Program-made: the position numbers and the translations under genes
Part shown: positions 6,885 through 11,421 of the stretch, one piece after another
How positions within the stretch are numbered: the first letter of the stretch is position 1
How the letters are laid out: each line of letters begins with the position of its first letter
Notes under the pieces: model-generated
What the model saw: only the letters and a program-made list of their open reading frames with translations
Databases searched by the model: none
What the model was told of the DNA's origin: nothing
Source: a bacterium
GTDB taxonomy: Bacteria; UBP14; UBA6098; B30-G16
Direction: 5' to 3'
NCBI GenBank assembly: GCA_027007865.1
Contig: JALTEE010000066.1
Span: forward strand, 1 to 11,421
Length of the DNA: 11,421 nucleotides

Positions 6885-9800
6885 CTATTTCAAAAGCAAT
6901 ATTTTTTTCTGTTCGTTCACATCGCCGACACTCGATTTTATCAAATATATTCCGGATTTCAATTTGTTGCCGTCTATCGTGAAAATATGTTTTCCATGCG
7001 ATATTGCTCCGCTGAAAATCGTCATAACTTTCCGCCCGTTTAGCGCAAAGATGGAAATGTCGCAATTTTGCGCTTTGCCATTTCCAGCGATAAATATTTC
7101 CAGCGATGCGCGACTGTTGAATGGATTCGGATGAATTCTTATCAAACTCGCCTGTGATGGTTTTCTGCTGCTTCCAATCGAACTCACATCTCCGCCGACC
7201 TGTATGGGAATACCGATTGTGTCAGCATATCCGCCTGAATTTGCAGAAATGGCGATGGGTATCATTAAAACCGTATCTGCCGGGCAGGCTGACGAAATCT
7301 CAAAGACCACAGGCGAACCTTCGTTATATGCGGTGTCACCGGGAACGATTGTTCCAAAATGAGCGATGTAAGATGCCGACGAGACGATGTCAGACGAAAC
7401 GGCGAATGCATTGACATTGTTTGCCGCCGAATTTCCGCTGTTCTTCAATCGGAAACACATAGCGATAATATCTCCCGGCTCGATAATCCCGTCGCAATCG
7501 CCGGCGGTATCGTCAATGTTCAGCGAATCGAGATAGGAAACCCACGGAGCATTTCCAAAAGTCGGGATATTTGTCGTGATTCGCAGCGCTCTTTCAGGTT
7601 CTATCGGCGCAGAATGCTCATCGTAGTCCCCAAGAAAATAGTATTGCAAGCCATTCGTTTCGTCGGGAGATTCGATGCCAACTCCATAGTTCACGGGATT
7701 TAATATATCTTTATAATAAACGAAAATTTCGTTATCGCCTGTCGGCGTGGGATAGTCATCTGCATCGCAAATTCTCACTTGCATCGAAACATATCCGCCC
7801 GTAGAATAAAATTCCACGCTGTCGTATTGGATAACAAATTGGCTGTTTTCTTCATCGTAGTAGGAAAAAATATCTCCGCCCGGTCTCATAGGAGCAAGGT
7901 CTGACCACATCGCAGCGATGATGCCAGCAGGTCCGCCTATGTGAGGCATTCTCTGCGGGGTTCCCGTGCCAGGACCAGACCATCCGCAAAATTCCGGCGC
8001 AAGAAATCCGTTGCTCGAAACAGAAATACTATCGTAAATGTGCCCGTAAAAACTAAATGTGAACGGAAGCGGAATCGTCGCTATGCCATCGTCACTATCA
8101 GTAATTTCTTCGATTGTTCTTCCGTCATCTGAAATATCGTTCCACTCGAATGTTGGAACGAGGTCGTCGAGAATATCGGTGTCGTCAATGATGTAATATC
8201 CATATTCGTCGGGACCTGTCGGCAATCTTGTAGGTTCGCCCAATATGGATAGCGGAACTTCGAGAGTATCATAGTATGAATATGTATTGCAATCGGCGGA
8301 AAGTATCATATTCAATGAAAACTCCAGTCCAGGTGGAGCGTCTCGAGAAACTTCCATCGAAAAATTATATTCGGGCAAAGCAGATGAATCCCGCAGCAAT
8401 TCTGCATATTCGCAGGTGGGTTGGACAATCGATAATTCGCTCCAGGCGAGCAGTTCGGCGGATAAATTAAATGCGTCCGCCTGCGTGCTATTGCGTAGTT
8501 TCACGGAAACATCGACCTGTTCGCCTGGCTCGATTTGTCCGTCGCCATCGCCGAATGGCGGGTCATCATAGATTATTACACTGCCTATTTCGGGTAAAAA
8601 GCGATAAATTGGCGGATGAGATACGATATTGCGCTCCACAGTATCGGAAAGGTCTGGCGAAATTATGAGCATTGTGAAATTGATTCTATCGGAGGAAAAA
8701 TGTTCTTCTGAAATTTCGAAGATTACGCTGTCGCCAAAAGCCGTGTCATTGGATGCGATAGCAGGAAGCGTGGAAATCGAATCTACAAATGTTATTTCTG
8801 GGTCGTTTGTCCGCACGATGCAAGTATAACCTGCTTCAGCGGTATCATCTCCACGGTTAGTAATCATCGGAGTGAATGCTATCGTTTCGCCGGGATTTAG
8901 TAAGCCGTCGCCATCGCCGACAATGTCCGTGAATGCCGATGGTGCAGATACGAGAATAACTCCACCAGTGAGGACTTCGATTGTGTCGATAGTCGGGTAA
9001 ATATTCGGTCCTGTTACGACGAGGAGGAGCGGAGTGAAAGCATCCACATCAATGTCTATGTATGTCGAACCTGTCGAATCGGTAAAATTATATATAAGCG
9101 AATCTCCTTGATGAAAGCATACACGCGCATTTTCCACAGGCTCGCCGGAAACAGAAACGCCGACGCTAATAGTATTGAATCCCCACGGTATTGCGTCGGG
9201 ACAATCTATATCCGGCGTCTGAATCGGCGCAGTCCACGCCATCATTTCAGGGCTGCCGAGTAAAGTCGAGGATAAGTATTCATATAGAACAGCAGAAGTC
9301 GGTCCGAATTCATCGAGCATTCCATTTTTGCCATAAGTATCAGCGGCAGCGAGCCAGTTTAATTTCGCTTCGAAAAATCCTTCGAAAATATGCTTCGACA
9401 AGGACGACCTTTCGACCGAATTTACACTGCATCTCGACTGTCCATACCAGGCAACGCCTCCCCGAGGATTGCTCGCTGTGCCATCTCGCGTGACATTTTC
9501 GCACGGATAACCATCATCTTGGAAACTGCCCGTGGCGCAAGTTATAGAAACGAATATGGGAAGTCTTTTCCCTGTGGGTTCATCGAGAAGTCCGCCGAAT
9601 GGGTCCCACCAATCGTGAACAGCCTGTCCGCGATAATCTGCAAAATTGCAACCCGCTTCGAGATACGGTCTTACAGTAGAAGCATTGTCTCCCGAACATT
9701 TTGTGAACATATGTGCGAAGGAATATCCCGCTTCGAGACATTGTTCCATAGCATAACTGACAGCGGCAAGATAAGACGAATCGACAGGTCCGCCATCGTA

Positions 9801-10898
9801 AGGACAGTCTTCTTCTCGAACGACTCCGACGGCGCGCGCATACCAATCATCTATGGTATCGGGTTCCTTCTCGTAATTTATATGTTTTTGAACAATCGTT
9901 TGCATTTCACTGCTGTAGTCGGCGGACATCCTGCCCGGAAGTATATCGGGAATGATATCGTCTCCATCCACAGTGCCATAATCATTATCGCCCGTGCAGC
10001 CCGTATAGTATCCGTTATATGTAGGCACAACTTCTGCGTCGCCAACGAAAAGAACGAATGTGGGAGGCATTGCCCAAGTGTCGTAAGCATTTTGAATAAA
10101 GGCTTTTAGCGCAGTTGTGTCAGAGCCGATTGTGTCCACTGTGGCGACGATTGTCGGCATTCCCATAAGCAGTTTCCATTCGAGCCAAGGCTCCGCTTCA
10201 TCCAATAGTGCAGGGTCGGCGATGACGAGCAGTTCCGCTCCGCTGTCGGGATTCCACGCACAAGACGACATCGGCTCCGTTGGAATAACCGCTTTCCAGT
10301 TCACGAGGATTGCACGAAACATCTGCGCAAATGCCGGATGATAAAGCCGCTTACTCCAAAGTTCGCTATTTCCGCCAGTATGTTCCACAGAAATTGTTAT
10401 ACGCTTCATAAATCTAACGCCGTAGGATGGGTCGTATTCCACAGGAAGCACATCTATGCCGATAATTCTCACGCCACGCTCAATATAATCGTATGCGATG
10501 TCCGCTGTTCCGCCAAAATGCTGCGAATATAATTTTGCATCGGCATATCCGGGAATTTTCTCGAACATTGTGAGTGAACATAACGGAGCAGGAACTATGT
10601 CGAGCCAGTCTGACCATTCGATAGCGACAATAGAAACCTTTACATCGTCGTCTCTGCGAACAGCGATGTTATATGCTCGACCTAATAGCCAAGGTCCGTT
10701 TTCATCGCCGCGATAACCATAATCGGGAAGACTAAAAAGAGAATATCCACCGCCGATGTTTTCTATCGAGATAGAACCGAATGAAATCTCGAACTCGGTT
10801 CGATTATCATCGTTGTATAGCAGAACTGCTGAATTCGCGCCGAAGACAAACCCGAATAATAGAACAACAGCGATGACTGCTTGTAGAAAAATCCTCAT
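6885..10898 (-). CDS. Secreted gingipain-like (peptidase C25) protein with T9SS sorting domain, upstream copy
   Basis: A 1337-residue paralogue of the next gene with the same domain order. A signal peptide (1 to about 22, MRIFLQAVIAVVLLFGFVFG) is followed by a propeptide-like region (NRTEFEI, WSDWLDIVPAP). The C25 fold starts near GAELLVI at 220, with LPGRMS at about 320-325, and ends near the MMAWTAPIQ block (W555). An Ig-like domain, GDxDG modules at 661, 783 and 1133, and the unnamed module (893 to about 1109) follow. The T9SS sorting domain has HPNPFN at 1256-1261 and ends in ILLLK. The catalytic Cys aligns as C454 (ITCATGSF). The His position is Gln425 in YRGQA; His428 lies three residues later but has no counterpart in the paralogue. 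The frame can be extended to a TTG at 10904. I chose the ATG at 10898 because AGAAGG lies six bases upstream. It begins 21 bases after the preceding gene. Confidence 0.92.
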   Translation of the reverse strand: MRIFLQAVIAVVLLFGFVFGANSAVLLYNDDNRTEFEISFGSISIENIGGGYSLFSLPDYGYRGDENGPWLLGRAYNIAVRRDDDVKVSIVAIEWSDWLDIVPAPLCSLTMFEKIPGYADAKLYSQHFGGTADIAYDYIERGVRIIGIDVLPVEYDPSYGVRFMKRITISVEHTGGNSELWSKRLYHPAFAQMFRAILVNWKAVIPTEPMSSCAWNPDSGAELLVIADPALLDEAEPWLEWKLLMGMPTIVATVDTIGSDTTALKAFIQNAYDTWAMPPTFVLFVGDAEVVPTYNGYYTGCTGDNDYGTVDGDDIIPDILPGRMSADYSSEMQTIVQKHINYEKEPDTIDDWYARAVGVVREEDCPYDGGPVDSSYLAAVSYAMEQCLEAGYSFAHMFTKCSGDNASTVRPYLEAGCNFADYRGQAVHDWWDPFGGLLDEPTGKRLPIFVSITCATGSFQDDGYPCENVTRDGTASNPRGGVAWYGQSRCSVNSVERSSLSKHIFEGFFEAKLNWLAAADTYGKNGMLDEFGPTSAVLYEYLSSTLLGSPEMMAWTAPIQTPDIDCPDAIPWGFNTISVGVSVSGEPVENARVCFHQGDSLIYNFTDSTGSTYIDIDVDAFTPLLLVVTGPNIYPTIDTIEVLTGGVILVSAPSAFTDIVGDGDGLLNPGETIAFTPMITNRGDDTAEAGYTCIVRTNDPEITFVDSISTLPAIASNDTAFGDSVIFEISEEHFSSDRINFTMLIISPDLSDTVERNIVSHPPIYRFLPEIGSVIIYDDPPFGDGDGQIEPGEQVDVSVKLRNSTQADAFNLSAELLAWSELSIVQPTCEYAELLRDSSALPEYNFSMEVSRDAPPGLEFSLNMILSADCNTYSYYDTLEVPLSILGEPTRLPTGPDEYGYYIIDDTDILDDLVPTFEWNDISDDGRTIEEITDSDDGIATIPLPFTFSFYGHIYDSISVSSNGFLAPEFCGWSGPGTGTPQRMPHIGGPAGIIAAMWSDLAPMRPGGDIFSYYDEENSQFVIQYDSVEFYSTGGYVSMQVRICDADDYPTPTGDNEIFVYYKDILNPVNYGVGIESPDETNGLQYYFLGDYDEHSAPIEPERALRITTNIPTFGNAPWVSYLDSLNIDDTAGDCDGIIEPGDIIAMCFRLKNSGNSAANNVNAFAVSSDIVSSASYIAHFGTIVPGDTAYNEGSPVVFEISSACPADTVLMIPIAISANSGGYADTIGIPIQVGGDVSSIGSSRKPSQASLIRIHPNPFNSRASLEIFIAGNGKAQNCDISIFALNGRKVMTIFSGAISHGKHIFTIDGNKLKSGIYLIKSSVGDVNEQKKILLLK

Positions 10899-10904
10899 TT
10901 TCAA

Positions 10905-10910
10905 CCTTCT
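10905..10910 (-). promoter_or_regulatory. Shine-Dalgarno deciding the start of the upstream C25-like gene
   Basis: AGAAGG lies six bases before the ATG at 10898. The alternative TTG at 10904 would touch this motif directly, leaving no spacing, so the ATG is the better start. Confidence 0.7.
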
Positions 10911-10919
10911 TACAAAAAA

Positions 10920-11421
10920 TTATGGTTTATCGAGCGCCAAAATCACATAGTTAAGTCGTGTCATTCCATTTTCGCCATCGAAGCATATCGCAGCGCCTGC
11001 ACCCTCCGAACTTAATATTTCGATTTTCGTTCCGACCCATAATTTATATTCTTCACTACCTTCGAAGTTCACCGGAATCGAAATTTCATAATTGGAATCG
11101 AGATAGTAAGATTGGTCGCCTTCGGAACCGTCAAGAGTTTTTGAATAAACATATTGTGTTTCAGGCAAGCCGCCATCGGTGAGACGAGTTGTTACAAACA
11201 CAGAATATTTCACGAAGTCTGTTGGTTCAGCATCCCAGAGATGCATCGCACCGATTACATCGAAATTCACAAACAATGTGCCGGGATTAGATGCTGCACC
11301 CGCGACTTGAATGATTTTGCCACTTTTGACCGATGAAGACACATATCTATCGTCGATGCCGGAAAGGCTGTCTATGAAAGCGAAATTTTTAAATACATCG
11401 AAGGAGTCCGCATAAGCGGAT
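10920..11421 (-). CDS. Unrecognised beta-rich protein, 3' part only
   Basis: The frame is open from the window edge to a TAA at 10920-10922, giving 166 visible C-terminal residues; the start lies beyond base 11421. A GTG at 11342 is in frame but has no ribosome binding site, and coding-like sequence (ending DRY) continues upstream of it, so it is not the start. The visible part alternates short hydrophobic and polar stretches such as LFVNFDVIG, YSVFVTT, YEISIPVNF and YKLWVGTKIEIL, which suggests a beta-sandwich. It has one cysteine (AAICFDGENG) and no transmembrane helix. It ends in LALDKP, with no T9SS sorting signature. I do not recognise the family. Its stop codon is 21 bases before the first C25-like gene, on the same strand, so it is probably in the same operon. 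A surface or secreted role is only guilt by association. Confidence 0.7.
   Translation of the reverse strand, partial: SAYADSFDVFKNFAFIDSLSGIDDRYVSSSVKSGKIIQVAGAASNPGTLFVNFDVIGAMHLWDAEPTDFVKYSVFVTTRLTDGGLPETQYVYSKTLDGSEGDQSYYLDSNYEISIPVNFEGSEEYKLWVGTKIEILSSEGAGAAICFDGENGMTRLNYVILALDKP

Larger units (their letters stand above)
2796..10898 (-). repeat. Tandem duplication of the C25-like gene
   Basis: The two adjacent genes are collinear from signal peptide to sorting domain and differ by only 16 residues in length. Shared blocks include NRTEFEI, WSDWLDIVPAP, YRGQA, NSVERSSLSKHIFEG, VVTGPNIYP, PTGPD.YGYYIIDDTDI and SISVSSNGF. Nucleotide identity is much weaker than protein identity, so this is an old duplication, not a recent copy. 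Confidence 0.9.

Noticed and set aside
6942..6949. TATATTTG (minus strand), a match to TAnnTTTG upstream of the downstream C25-like gene
   Set aside because: It lies inside the coding sequence of the upstream copy and has no TTG/TTTG at the right distance; a chance match is likely.
9390..10109. Plus-strand open frame of 239 codons, the longest on that strand
   Set aside because: It lies wholly antisense to the C25 domain of the upstream copy, whose frame has clear homology and conserved motifs. The translation is rich in Arg, Ile, Ser and Cys without domain features, as expected of an antisense shadow frame.
2796..10898. Annotation of the two large proteins as active Arg- or Lys-gingipains
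   Set aside because: The dyad His is Gln in both, and nothing visible supports an Arg- or Lys-specific pocket, so only 'gingipain-like' is justified.
11340..11342. GTG as the start of the gene at 10920-11421
   Set aside because: The frame stays open and coding-like to the window edge, and no ribosome binding site precedes the GTG.

Overview
The window is a single-direction gene cluster: every supported gene lies on the minus strand, with only 8 to 71 bases between genes. No RNA gene, mobile element, CRISPR array or origin is visible. Both large surface proteins carry a Sec signal peptide and a C-terminal type IX secretion (T9SS, Por) sorting domain with the HPNPFN signature. That combination points to a bacterium of the wider Fibrobacteres-Chlorobi-Bacteroidetes superphylum or a related candidate phylum. 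By eye the base composition is moderate (mid-40s % GC). The exact phylum cannot be decided from the sequence.

In transcription order, from high to low coordinates, the layout is as follows. (1) 11421-10920 is the 3' part of an unrecognised beta-rich protein, cut by the window edge. (2) 10898-6885 is a 1337-residue secreted protein with a gingipain-like (peptidase C25) domain. (3) 6857-2796 is a 1353-residue paralogue with the same domain order. (4) 2724-2299 is a small heat-shock protein (Hsp20/alpha-crystallin). (5) 2290-2 is an ATP-dependent LonA protease, cut by the window edge near its C-terminus. There is no gene-free stretch longer than 71 bases.

The two C25-like proteins are the interesting part. 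Both keep the nucleophilic cysteine of the gingipain Cys-His dyad, but the histidine position reads Gln in both (YRGQA instead of the Y-x-G-H-G of gingipains). They share a 15-residue identical block in which 9 of 15 codons differ synonymously, so the duplication is old and the proteins are under purifying selection. They may be non-peptidase homologues, or they may use a rewired active site. Each also carries three GDxDGxIxPGE beta-sandwich modules and a well-conserved module of about 215 residues that I cannot name.

The last two genes, hsp20 and lon, are cytoplasmic protein-quality-control genes (a holdase and a AAA+ protease). They are tightly coupled: the lon Shine-Dalgarno overlaps the hsp20 stop codon. 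They are separated from the surface-protein genes by a 71-base gap that holds a 10-bp stem-loop and a candidate Bacteroidetes-type promoter. They may therefore be transcribed separately as well as by read-through.
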